Shown: one piece after another, positions 1-7,170 of the stretch
Numbering within the stretch: the first letter of the stretch is position 1
Layout: each line of letters begins with the position of its first letter
Assembly: GCF_009498735.1 (NCBI RefSeq)
Contig: NZ_ML762428.1
Location: forward strand, 166,055-207,484
DNA from: Gracilibacillus oryzae
Lineage (GTDB): Bacteria > Bacillota > Bacilli > Bacillales > Amphibacillaceae
DNA: 41,430 nt
Direction: 5' to 3'
Position numbers and translations under genes: made by a program
The notes under the pieces: model-generated
What the model saw: only the letters and a program-made list of their open reading frames with translations
Told to the model about the DNA's origin: nothing
The model's database searches: none

Positions 1-1278
1 ACCCCACAGGTCATTGCCTGTATCAACAGCATATCCCCATCTTTCATTTGAATAATTTAATACAAGGCTATACACCTTTCGCGATGGATGGTCATAATCT
101 TCATATTTGTCCTCTAAATATTGCTGTGCTTTCTTTAGTCTTTCCTTTTCACGATCGGCTTTTTCTTTCATTTGCTCTTTCGTATCATACGCCAATTGTT
201 TCTTTTCTTCTTTTAATTCGTAAGCTCTTTCTTTCCCCTCATCCTTCCAATCACTCCAGGCACGTTGAATTTCTTCATACTGTTCACGCATATACCGCTT
301 TAATTCACGATCAGAGTCAACATAAACAAATTCTCCGTTTCCTGCATCAGCAACTTCTGTTAACAACTGTTCTCCTTCATCATCGACATCAAAGCCAATA
401 ATATTAACAACTGTCTGTATGTCTTCATCTACCAGTTCTTGTGCCATTTGTGCCGGGTCACCATCACATGTCTCCATCCCGTCACTAACAACATAGACAA
501 CCGCTTCTTCTGCTGTTTCAGGTATATCACCCTTGCTTGATTCCAGCGCGAGAGCTATTGGCGTGAAACCTGAAGGATAAATCTCAGCTAAGGATGATTC
601 GAGTAAGTCCGCATCATAACTCCCATTGTATATGTTCTCTGTACTGCTGCAGGAAAGCTCTTTATCTTCATAATTACTTGATCCTTTATGGCCATAAACC
701 CTTACAGATAACGTAGCATTGCCAGGCAGAGCTTCCGCAAAGTTGGCAACAGCCTCTGCTGCTGACTCCCATTTCTTCTTACCATCTATTTTCTCATGCA
801 TACTGGCACTTGCATCTATTAATATGGCATAATGCGCCGTTTTTAGTTCTGGTGTATTGACTGTTTCATCAGGCCGGGCAATTTCTACATTTATTTCTGT
901 ATCAAAATTTACAAAGGTATTTATTTCTTTATGATAATCTTCTCCGAGCAAATAAACTAATTCATGTAAATATTGCTCTGCTGTCAATTCATCTGGTAAT
1001 TGATCAATTTCTTCCTGCACCGCCATTTCATCATAATTGTCCCCACCATATTCACCAGGTTTGCGAAGAAGTTCTTTTTCCAGTTCAGTCAGCGGGCGTT
1101 TCGCATTTTCCAGCTCATAATAGCTGAATTGACTTTCTATGTATTCCTCTGTTTGATCTTTCTCTTCCACCTGTTCGTTTGTATCCTGATTACTCGATAC
1201 ACTATCTTCCTCTCTGGTACTGCAAGCTGCAGTTAACATTAATATAACAGCAATAATGAGGATAAAGAACTTTCTCAT
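1..1278 (-). CDS. VWA-domain lipoprotein (partial, C-terminus off window)
   Basis: Translating the minus strand from ATG at 1278 gives an open frame of 426 codons that runs off the left edge, so the C-terminus is missing. The N-terminus is a lipoprotein signal: MRK, a hydrophobic core, and a lipobox-like LTAAC with Cys19 as the likely lipidated residue. After an acidic linker comes a von Willebrand factor A domain, about residues 145-330. It has a MIDAS-type DxSxS motif (D155, S157, S159) and a later YVVSDGMETCDGD segment. Residues about 340-400 are very rich in Lys and Glu and probably form a coiled coil. It resembles the Bacillus YwmC/YwmD class of secreted VWA proteins, whose role is poorly known; a metal-dependent adhesion or scaffolding function at the outer membrane face is inference. 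The ribosome binding site is GGAAGGGAAG. Confidence 0.85.
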   Translation of the reverse strand, partial: MRKFFILIIAVILMLTAACSTREEDSVSSNQDTNEQVEEKDQTEEYIESQFSYYELENAKRPLTELEKELLRKPGEYGGDNYDEMAVQEEIDQLPDELTAEQYLHELVYLLGEDYHKEINTFVNFDTEINVEIARPDETVNTPELKTAHYAILIDASASMHEKIDGKKKWESAAEAVANFAEALPGNATLSVRVYGHKGSSNYEDKELSCSSTENIYNGSYDADLLESSLAEIYPSGFTPIALALESSKGDIPETAEEAVVYVVSDGMETCDGDPAQMAQELVDEDIQTVVNIIGFDVDDEGEQLLTEVADAGNGEFVYVDSDRELKRYMREQYEEIQRAWSDWKDEGKERAYELKEEKKQLAYDTKEQMKEKADREKERLKKAQQYLEDKYEDYDHPSRKVYSLVLNYSNERWGYAVDTGNDLWG

Positions 1279-1463
1279 TGTATACTTCCCTTCCAAAAAT
1301 TATCAATAATAACTATGTTATTCCAATCACCTCAATTGATCAATTTTCTAAATATAGCCATCTTACTAAAAATACGATGATTTTCTTCCTGATTCTCCCC
1401 TTTACGAGCATTTCCGCTATTTTCAGATTGAGTCTCCTTTACTATTCATCTAAAATATGAATG

Positions 1464-1505
1464 CAAACAAAAATAGGTGAAAGGTAATAAATTCACCGTT
1501 TCACC
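1464..1505 (-). terminator. Intrinsic terminator after the GH43 gene
   Basis: On the minus strand GGTGAAA-C-GGT pairs with ACC-TTTCACC: a 10-bp stem with one bulged C and an 8-nt loop. It is followed by TATTTTTGTTTG. It lies 44 bp after the GH43 stop codon. Confidence 0.6.
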
Positions 1506-1549
1506 GTTTTAAAGTATTAAGTTGATGTTATTTCAAAATACCTTGATAA

Positions 1550-2704
1550 TTATATAACAGTTATATTTGCTTTTGCTTTATGATTGGAAAAGTCCAGCAC
1601 ATACCCAGGCTCCCCAAAGTATGGCATTCCTTCCTTCGTCCAGAATAACCGTTGAATTCTGGCATGACGGTTATGATCATACAATGGATTTTCCGTATTA
1701 AATCCTTTATATGGACGAGCATGATAGATGATTAGTTCATAACCATTTTCATCAAGACAAAAGCTGTTATGTCCTGGACCATACTCACCGTTTTCATCAT
1801 TTGATACCATAACAGGACTCTCTGTTTTTTTCCATGATTCTGGATCTAATAAGTCACTGTCTATGTCTGCATATAATAATCCTACTGCATAGTTTTCATC
1901 TGTTGCGCTCGCAGAGAAAGCAATAAAAATTCGCTTATCATCCTTGATCATTGCAGGTCCTTCATTTACATCAAACCCAATCGTTTCCCAGTCATACTCA
2001 GGCTTTGATAAAAATACTTGTTTCTTAATTGTCCAGGGGTTTTCCATTTCGGCAATATACAAATTGGAAATATTATCAACTTTTTGCGCCCAGACCAGAT
2101 AACGCTTACCATTGTGTTCGAAGGTAGTTGCATCTAATGAAAAGCTTTGGAATTCTGTATTTATCTGTCCTTTTTCCACCCATTCTCCTTCCAGCGGATT
2201 CTCTGCCTCACATTCCAAAACATACGGCCGTATTTCCCAGACATCATCCTTTTCTCCTGCAGCAAAATGAAAATACCATTTGCCATCAATAAAATGAATC
2301 TCCGGAGCCCAAATATGCTCAGACATAATACCTGATTCATGTTTCCACCAGATTACCTTTTCTTCTGCCTGAGGTAATTCCTCAATTGTTCTGGCACGGC
2401 GTAACACGATTCTGTCATACAGAGGATAAGAGCCTGTAAAATAAAAATATCCATCTGTATGTTTATATAAATATGGATCAGCTCGCTGCTCAATAAACGG
2501 CTTTGGATAGTTTTGATGTTTAATTGAACCTTCTATCTCAATCGTACCATTGCTTTTGAGTGCTTCCTCTGAAGGCAAGTCCCATTCTACATCGAATGGT
2601 GCTGTAATATTTTCATTTAAATCAACGAATACCTGTTTAGGTAATTCCAGATCTTCCCCATTGTTTATCTTTATTTCTGTGTCATGAATGCGCTTAATCT
2701 CCAT
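1550..2704 (-). CDS. Family 43 glycoside hydrolase (arabinofuranosidase/xylosidase-like)
   Basis: This 384-residue protein has no signal peptide, so it should act in the cytosol on imported oligosaccharides. Residues about 10-62 look like a small bacterial Ig-like domain (V-x-W followed by G-x-I-x-G). A GH43 five-bladed propeller follows. Its three expected acidic residues are visible: D76 in RADPY (catalytic base), D191 in SLDATTF (pKa modulator) and E248 in NEGPA (catalytic acid). GPGHNSF near residue 315 is another family hallmark. GH43 enzymes mostly remove arabinofuranosyl or xylosyl residues; the exact substrate cannot be read here. An AraR-like operator on its promoter supports arabinose-related sugars. 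The gene is monocistronic, with RBS AAAGGA eight bases before ATG. No sugar transporter is adjacent. Confidence 0.85.
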   Translation of the reverse strand: MEIKRIHDTEIKINNGEDLELPKQVFVDLNENITAPFDVEWDLPSEEALKSNGTIEIEGSIKHQNYPKPFIEQRADPYLYKHTDGYFYFTGSYPLYDRIVLRRARTIEELPQAEEKVIWWKHESGIMSEHIWAPEIHFIDGKWYFHFAAGEKDDVWEIRPYVLECEAENPLEGEWVEKGQINTEFQSFSLDATTFEHNGKRYLVWAQKVDNISNLYIAEMENPWTIKKQVFLSKPEYDWETIGFDVNEGPAMIKDDKRIFIAFSASATDENYAVGLLYADIDSDLLDPESWKKTESPVMVSNDENGEYGPGHNSFCLDENGYELIIYHARPYKGFNTENPLYDHNRHARIQRLFWTKEGMPYFGEPGYVLDFSNHKAKANITVI

Positions 2705-2735
2705 CCCCTACATCCTTTCTAATCTCGATATGAAT

Positions 2736-2766
2736 ATTATAAACAATCCAACTTGTACTTACAAGT
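2736..2766 (-). promoter_or_regulatory. SigA-type promoter with AraR-like operator for the GH43 gene
   Basis: On the minus strand a -35 TTGTAA (2759-2764) and a -10 TATAAT (2736-2741) are 17 bp apart. The 16-bp inverted repeat at 2751-2766 (ACTTGTA, 2-bp centre, TACAAGT) covers the -35. It closely resembles the B. subtilis AraR box (ATTTGTACGTACAAAT). A GntR/LacI-type repressor such as AraR is expected to block RNA polymerase here. The palindrome is seen; the binding protein is inferred. Confidence 0.65.
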
Positions 2767-2825
2767 ATTATTTTCCTTTATTTATCAATTGAACTTATCC
2801 TAACAAGACTCGCTTTCCTTCCATA

Positions 2826-2861
2826 GAAAAAACCAGCAGTCTAGTTTCAGACGACTGGTTT
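2826..2861 (-). terminator. Intrinsic terminator after alaT
   Basis: On the minus strand AACCAG..TCT pairs with AGA..CTGGTT across a short loop, followed by TTTTTTC. It starts just after the stop codon of the aminotransferase gene. Confidence 0.8.
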
Positions 2862-2866
2862 CTTCT

Positions 2867-4033
2867 TTATTGGATATGTTTTTCTACAAAACGGCTCATT
2901 CGTTTCATCGCTTCGTCTAATTGCTTAATGGAAGTTGCATAGGAACAGCGGATATACCCTTCCCCGCTTTCACCAAACACATTTCCAGGTACAACAGCCA
3001 CTTGTTCTTCTTCCAGCAGCTTTTCTGCAAATTCCTCTGACGTCATGCCAGTAGCTTTAATCGAAGGGAAAACATAGAATGCACCACCAGGCAAGTGACA
3101 GCTTAAGCCCATTTCATTTAATGCTTTGACAACAAAGTTACGGCGCTGACGGTAGCTTGTTGTCATATCATTCACACTGTCTCTGCCATTGCGTAATGCT
3201 TCCAAAGCTCCGTGCTGCGCCATTGTCGGCGCACACATAATGGTATATTGATGAATCTTTGTCATTGCCTGAATAATTTCAGTTGGACCTGCCGCATATC
3301 CTAGGCGCCAGCCTGTCATTGCGAAAGATTTAGAGAAGCCTGAGATAAGAATGGTTCTTTCTTTCATTCCTTTTACTTCTGCTAAGCTTGTTGCTTTCTC
3401 ATCGTAAGATAATTCCGCATAAATCTCATCAGATATTGCAATGATATCATGTTTGCAAAGGACTTCAGAAATTTCTGATAATTCTTGTGCATTTAACACC
3501 GCACCTGTTGGATTATTCGGACTGCAGAGCACAATCGCTTTTGTTTTGTCTGTTACTGCTGCTTCAATTTGTTCTGCCGTTACTTTAAACGCATTGTCGC
3601 TTGTGGCACTGACAGTAACCGGTACACCTCCTGCCAATATTACTGCAGAACTGTATGCAACAAAGCATGGTTCTACAATAATTACTTCATCACCAGGGTT
3701 AAGGAGGGCCCTGAGTGCAATATCGATCGCCTGACTTGCTCCAACGGTTACTAAAACCTGGTCTTCTGCATTGTAGGAAACAGAAAAATATTCATCCAAA
3801 TAATCGGTTATTGCTTCACGCAATTCTAACAATCCTGCATTAGCTGTATAAGCAGTATAACCTTGTTCCAATGAGTGATAACTTGCCTCAATCACATTCC
3901 ACGGTGTCACAAAGTCAGGCTCCCCTACACCTAATGAAACAACATTTTCCATCTTAGAAGCTAAATCAAAAAATTTTCTGATTCCAGATGGCTTTAAATC
4001 CTGCACTTGTTTTGCTAAGTATTTTGAACTCAT
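2867..4033 (-). CDS. alaT: PLP-dependent class I aminotransferase, probable alanine transaminase
   Basis: 388 residues, full length for fold-type I aminotransferases. Visible landmarks are the substrate-binding VSLGVGEPDF near residue 33, SPNNPTG with N174, SDEIYAEL with D202 (pyridine nitrogen contact), and SGFSKSFAMTGWRLGY with K235 as the PLP Schiff-base lysine and R243. C-terminal arginines for the substrate carboxylate are expected in the RCSYATS region. The gene starts inside the stop codon of an Lrp/AsnC regulator (ATGA overlap). This is the order of B. subtilis alaR-alaT (yugG-yugH), where the enzyme interconverts pyruvate and alanine. The alanine assignment rests on that synteny; relatives such as PatA use other amino acids. 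A terminator follows directly. Confidence 0.85.
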   Translation of the reverse strand: MSSKYLAKQVQDLKPSGIRKFFDLASKMENVVSLGVGEPDFVTPWNVIEASYHSLEQGYTAYTANAGLLELREAITDYLDEYFSVSYNAEDQVLVTVGASQAIDIALRALLNPGDEVIIVEPCFVAYSSAVILAGGVPVTVSATSDNAFKVTAEQIEAAVTDKTKAIVLCSPNNPTGAVLNAQELSEISEVLCKHDIIAISDEIYAELSYDEKATSLAEVKGMKERTILISGFSKSFAMTGWRLGYAAGPTEIIQAMTKIHQYTIMCAPTMAQHGALEALRNGRDSVNDMTTSYRQRRNFVVKALNEMGLSCHLPGGAFYVFPSIKATGMTSEEFAEKLLEEEQVAVVPGNVFGESGEGYIRCSYATSIKQLDEAMKRMSRFVEKHIQ

Positions 4034-4524
4034 GGCGTCACCATCATTCGTTTATCATCATCATCGTCTTCAAAAATAATGCCGTCATGCTTATATTTTT
4101 TCAAGATGAAGTGTGTCGTTGTGGAAATCACTGTGTCTAATGTGGATAATTTTTCAGATACAAATCTGCTAACTTCCATCATTGTTTTCCCTTCAACAGA
4201 AACACTTAGATCATAAGCCCCTGACATTAAGTAAACTGCCTTTACTTCAGGGAAGCGGTAAATTCTTGAAGCGATTTTGTCAAATCCTACTCCTCTAACT
4301 GGTGTTACTTTCACATCAATCAATGCGGCAACACCTTCATATTCATAAACACTAGACCAGTCTACCAATGTTGAATACCCTAAAATCGCGTGTTCCTTCT
4401 CTAATTTCGCGATCATTTCTTCTACTTTTTCAGGTGTTTCATCAATCATTTTACCAATCGTTTCTGTATCAAGTCTTCCATTCTTCTCTAATAACTTCAG
4501 CAATTCTATCTCTTTCTGTTCCAA
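4030..4524 (-). CDS. alaR: Lrp/AsnC-family transcriptional regulator, AlaR-like
   Basis: The frame is open from an ATG at 4584, but the best start is TTG at 4524: AAGGTG lies six bases before it, and the resulting 164 residues match the family length. The earlier ATG would put coding sequence over the probable operator. The N-terminal helix-turn-helix reads EIELLKLLEKNGRLDTETIGKMIDET. It is followed by an AsnC/Lrp ligand-binding (RAM) domain with VAALIDVKVTP and VYLMSGAYDLSVSVEG. The C-terminus is unusually acidic (EDDDDD). It overlaps alaT by four bases and probably controls the pair in response to alanine, as AlaR does in B. subtilis. The function is inferred from family and synteny. Confidence 0.85.
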   Translation of the reverse strand: MEQKEIELLKLLEKNGRLDTETIGKMIDETPEKVEEMIAKLEKEHAILGYSTLVDWSSVYEYEGVAALIDVKVTPVRGVGFDKIASRIYRFPEVKAVYLMSGAYDLSVSVEGKTMMEVSRFVSEKLSTLDTVISTTTHFILKKYKHDGIIFEDDDDDKRMMVTP

Positions 4525-4547
4525 TCCATTCACCTTCTTTAAACATT

Positions 4548-4557
4548 GTGTATACAC
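4548..4557 (-). promoter_or_regulatory. Candidate AlaR autoregulatory operator
   Basis: A perfect 10-bp palindrome, GTGTATACAC, lies 24-33 bp upstream of the chosen TTG start of alaR. A second, looser inverted repeat (AATG, 8 bp, CATT) lies just upstream. Lrp/AsnC proteins often bind spaced palindromes in their own promoters. The assignment is by position only. Confidence 0.4.
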
Positions 4558-4655
4558 TAACTTATAGAGAATGTTCACAAGCATTTATAACAATTATCCT
4601 TAATATTACTACAATTCTATCCAAATATAAAGAGAGACTATGATTTGCGAGAGGG

Positions 4656-4675
4656 TTGACTCTAATGATCATTAG
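4656..4675 (+). promoter_or_regulatory. Palindromic operator-like site next to a -35-like box
   Basis: A -35-like TTGACT (4656-4661) is followed immediately by a perfect 14-bp palindrome, CTAATGATCATTAG (4662-4675), in what would be the promoter spacer. The -10 expected near 4679 is poor (TCGTAT). This suggests a weak or regulated promoter for the methyltransferase/DUF2268 pair. The palindrome is certain; promoter function is inference. Confidence 0.4.
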
Positions 4676-4710
4676 TGATCGTATCAGGGCACGAAAGGAC
4701 GGTTAGTGTT

Positions 4711-5418
4711 GTGACAAGTTACCAGAAATTATTAGCTCAATTAGGCATGAGCTATGCACATCCTGGCGGGAAAGCAGCCACTTCTTTATGGATGGAACTG
4801 CTTCCTGTAACCAATTTCGGAAAAATATTAGAAATAGGCTGTGGAATTGGTCAAACACTGTTAGCGATTAATAATAAAACAGATGCTGACATAACAGGGG
4901 TAGACATCCATCCACAAATGACGAAAAAAGCAAGAATGATGACAGAAAAAATATCCACAATTGATATAGTTGAAGCAAGTGCTGAAAATTTACCATTTGA
5001 GGACGACCAGTTTCATCTAATTGTCTGTGAATCTGTATTAACCTTTACCAATGCTAACAAAAGCATGAGCGAAATCTCACGAGTTCTATGTGATAATGGC
5101 ACGGTTGTATTACTAGAAATGACAGCAGATCCTCAATTAGATCAGCTGGACAAAGACATCATTCAAAACTTTTACGAAATTCCGCAATTATTCACTCGTT
5201 TTGAATGGCTTAAGCTTTTGTTAGAAAACGGGTTTACAGATGTTACTTTAAAGCAGGTTCACAAGAATAATGTGGATAGCCTTCCTGCAAATCAGAATAT
5301 TCAATGGACAGATACCATGTTAAAAACGATCGAGACACATTACCACGTAAATAAACAATACGGCAACTCATTACAAGCATGCTTATTTCTTGCTTCTAAG
5401 GCTGTGGATACTGAATGA
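4711..5418 (+). CDS. Class I SAM-dependent methyltransferase
   Basis: The Rossmann-fold methyltransferase core is clear. Motif I is ILEIGCGIGQTLLAI, followed by an acidic motif II (VDIHP), then DQFHLIVCESVLTF as motifs III-IV and LCDNGTVVLLEMT as a post-I strand. This is the Methyltransf_11/UbiE-like group of small-molecule methyltransferases; the substrate cannot be told. The start is uncertain. GTG at 4711 has AAAGGA 11 bases upstream and gives 235 residues. GTG at 4675 would overlap a palindrome and has no good ribosome binding site. The stop overlaps the next start by four bases (ATGA), so both genes should be translated from one message. Confidence 0.8.
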   Translation: MTSYQKLLAQLGMSYAHPGGKAATSLWMELLPVTNFGKILEIGCGIGQTLLAINNKTDADITGVDIHPQMTKKARMMTEKISTIDIVEASAENLPFEDDQFHLIVCESVLTFTNANKSMSEISRVLCDNGTVVLLEMTADPQLDQLDKDIIQNFYEIPQLFTRFEWLKLLLENGFTDVTLKQVHKNNVDSLPANQNIQWTDTMLKTIETHYHVNKQYGNSLQACLFLASKAVDTE

Positions 5419-6242
5419 CCATACAACCAACAGATAAATGGTTAGAAGAATATCTTGACAGCAAGACAGTACTGTTGAATAACAAATGGAAACAACATCA
5501 AAACATTCTATGCAAACCATTGGCAAAATATTTTCATCAGACGAATGCACAAGCCATACAAGATCACCTGCTCCGTCACGGGCTATTTCATCCCGCAAAT
5601 AACGAACAGGATATGATAACAAGCTGGCTAAAAAAAGATTACCACCAATTGATTGAAAAACTTTACCAGAAATACCGAAAAGCCTGGGATGGTCCTGCTG
5701 CCAAGATATTTATCTTTCCATCCAATCATCACAGTAAAGAATTAACGGAAAGATTCTCCGGCTGTGCTGGTTTAAGCTTTCCAAAACAACTGTTTCTTTT
5801 TCTGAGTCATCAAGCAACGAGAAAACAGGCCGCTGCTGTATTTCTTCATGAATACAGTCATACCTGCCGTCTGAATTACTTTCGGAAGCCAGAAGAATCG
5901 TATACTTTGTTAGATGCCATTATCCTTGAAGGAATCGCAGAACACCTTGTACGAACCATCATCGGTGAGGATTCTGGAAGCAAGTGGATCGAACAGTATC
6001 CTGAAGATACAGCAAGAAAATATTTCACCAAATGGATTGCAGCAAATATAAATATTACACGCTATGAACCAAAACATGATTTACTCATGTATGGAGATAA
6101 ACATGGTATACCACAAAACCTCGGGTACCATATGGGCTATTATATTCTTCAGCAATATATCAAAACGAACAAAATTTCTGCTAAACAAATTTTATATGCC
6201 GATAATGAAGAGATTATAAAAGCTATAGACTTTTTAAATTGA
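5415..6242 (+). CDS. DUF2268 (YjaZ-like) putative zinc-dependent protease
   Basis: 275 residues with no signal peptide or membrane segment. The C-terminal half matches the DUF2268/YjaZ class of predicted zinc proteases. It has a metalloprotease HExxH motif (H145-E146-Y-S-H149 in VFLHEYSHTCR) and a downstream acidic helix, ILEGIAEHLV (E172, E176), that could supply the third zinc ligand. The N-terminal about 90 residues are predicted helical. Gene order and a 4-bp overlap tie it to the upstream methyltransferase. Proteolysis has not been shown for most of this family, so activity is inferred from the zinc motif alone. Confidence 0.75.
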   Translation: MTIQPTDKWLEEYLDSKTVLLNNKWKQHQNILCKPLAKYFHQTNAQAIQDHLLRHGLFHPANNEQDMITSWLKKDYHQLIEKLYQKYRKAWDGPAAKIFIFPSNHHSKELTERFSGCAGLSFPKQLFLFLSHQATRKQAAAVFLHEYSHTCRLNYFRKPEESYTLLDAIILEGIAEHLVRTIIGEDSGSKWIEQYPEDTARKYFTKWIAANINITRYEPKHDLLMYGDKHGIPQNLGYHMGYYILQQYIKTNKISAKQILYADNEEIIKAIDFLN

Positions 6243-6336
6243 TGAATGTGACTCGGACTATCTGTCCATTCGATTCTGTCTTTCTTGCATAATGTATAGT
6301 ATCACTCAAATGAGTTAGAGAGGGGTATTTACTGTT

Positions 6337-6603
6337 ATGTCAAGACATTATGATTTTTGTTGCCAGAATATCGGCCGTCCAGTAAAAATTGTGACAAGAA
6401 ACGGGCAAGTGCACAGGGGCGTTATCCAACGAGTGAACCGCAATAACGTATTTTTGAATTCAATAGATGGAAATAGAGTTGGCGGATATGGGATTGGTTA
6501 TTATGGATATGGCCCATATGGCGGTTATGGCAGAGGATTAGGTATCGGAATTGCTTTAGGCGCCATCGCAACAATTGCTTTTCTTCCGTTTTTCTTCTGG
6601 TAA
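6337..6603 (+). CDS. Small Sm-like/Gly-Tyr-rich protein with C-terminal membrane segment
   Basis: 88 residues in three parts. Residues 1-46 resemble a short Sm-like beta fold (GRPVKIVTRNGQVHRGVIQRVNRNNVFL). Residues about 47-66 are almost only Gly and Tyr (GGYGIGYYGYGPYGGYGRG). Residues 67-88 form one hydrophobic segment ending FLPFFFW. Such compositions occur in Bacillaceae spore-associated and small surface proteins, but no named family was recognised. The ribosome binding site is GAGAGGGG. The string CATAATGTA at 6288-6296 fits a SigE/SigK -10 pattern (CATAnnnTA), but no matching -35 was seen, so sporulation control is only a possibility. Confidence 0.7.
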   Translation: MSRHYDFCCQNIGRPVKIVTRNGQVHRGVIQRVNRNNVFLNSIDGNRVGGYGIGYYGYGPYGGYGRGLGIGIALGAIATIAFLPFFFW

Positions 6604-6701
6604 AAAAAATTCACTATATATCCACAATCTGTGCATAAGATGTATATAACAACAGAGTCAATTCAAGCTGAATGAAGACAGACACCTCCATATTATATAA
6701 G

Positions 6702-6743
6702 AAAAACGCACATTCGCTAGACCTTCAGCAGATGTGCGTTTTT
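6702..6743. terminator. Bidirectional intrinsic terminator
   Basis: A perfect 12-bp inverted repeat, AAAAACGCACAT (6702-6713) and ATGTGCGTTTTT (6732-6743), encloses an 18-nt loop. It has A-tract and T-tract ends and can terminate in both directions. It is the natural end of the small Gly/Tyr-rich gene on the plus strand. Confidence 0.8.
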
Positions 6744-6753
6744 CCATACTGAA

Positions 6754-6840
6754 ATCCGGATAGATTGAATCTAGCCGGATTATTTTCTCCCTGAATACAG
6801 GATCTATCACCATCTACCTAATGCCAGGTATCCTGCTTTT
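6754..6840. other. Two further hairpins in a gene-free region
   Basis: The first hairpin (6754-6780) pairs ATCCGG-a-TAGATT with AATCTA-g-CCGGAT and is followed by TATTTT. The second (6798-6835) pairs CAGGAT with ATCCTG, contains a nested TACCT/AGGTA pair, and is followed by CTTTTAT. Both have T-rich tails on the plus strand. They may be redundant terminators or part of a structured RNA. No reading frame or ribosome binding site accompanies them. Confidence 0.5.
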
Positions 6841-6949
6841 ATAGAGAGACTTTATACGGAATAAATGATCGTGCCTAAACTTGCCTTAAGTGATGCTGTC
6901 TTTACATGATGATATTCGTTCTGCTTATTAGTCTAGAGAACCATGAAAA

Positions 6950-7071
6950 GCTGGGGAAAAATGCGAGACTCCTATGGGAACAGCACGAGCTGAAAATCCA
7001 CTTGGTAAAGTGACCTTCTTTACCAAGTTAGTTGAAGCCGTGCCCATGGAAAGCGAGTATTTTTCCCCAGC
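6950..7071. repeat. 122-bp inverted-repeat element (putative dispersed structured repeat)
   Basis: The ends are a perfect 13-bp inverted repeat: GCTGGGGAAAAAT (6950-6962) and ATTTTTCCCCAGC (7059-7071). The centre has a perfect 10-bp stem, CTTGGTAAAG/CTTTACCAAG. Between them CCTATGGG..CACGAGCT pairs partly with AGCCGTGCCCATGG, so the whole element can fold into one long rod. Looser flanking repeats, TTAGTCTAgAgAACC (about 6928) and GGTTTATAGACTAA (7134-7147), may extend it. It resembles short non-coding repeats I recall between genes in Oceanobacillus-type genomes; that is memory, not a search. It has no coding frame and sits between convergent genes. Confidence 0.7.
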
Positions 7072-7170
7072 GGCAAGTTAGCACTATCTTCATTAGTACA
7101 TTAGTGAATGACAAACTTGTGTATTTATTGTTCGGTTTATAGACTAACTATTTTTGTTATACCTCCACCT

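Noticed and set aside
48-401. Plus-strand frame at the left edge
   Set aside because: It lies opposite a clearly conserved VWA lipoprotein frame and has no family features.
4525-4584. N-terminal extension of the Lrp/AsnC regulator to ATG 4584
   Set aside because: No ribosome binding site precedes it, it lengthens the protein beyond the family, and it covers a 10-bp operator-like palindrome.
6878-7080. Outer inverted repeat AACTTGCC/GGCAAGTT around the 122-bp element
   Set aside because: The arms are 8 bp and not nested with the other flanking repeat; could be chance.
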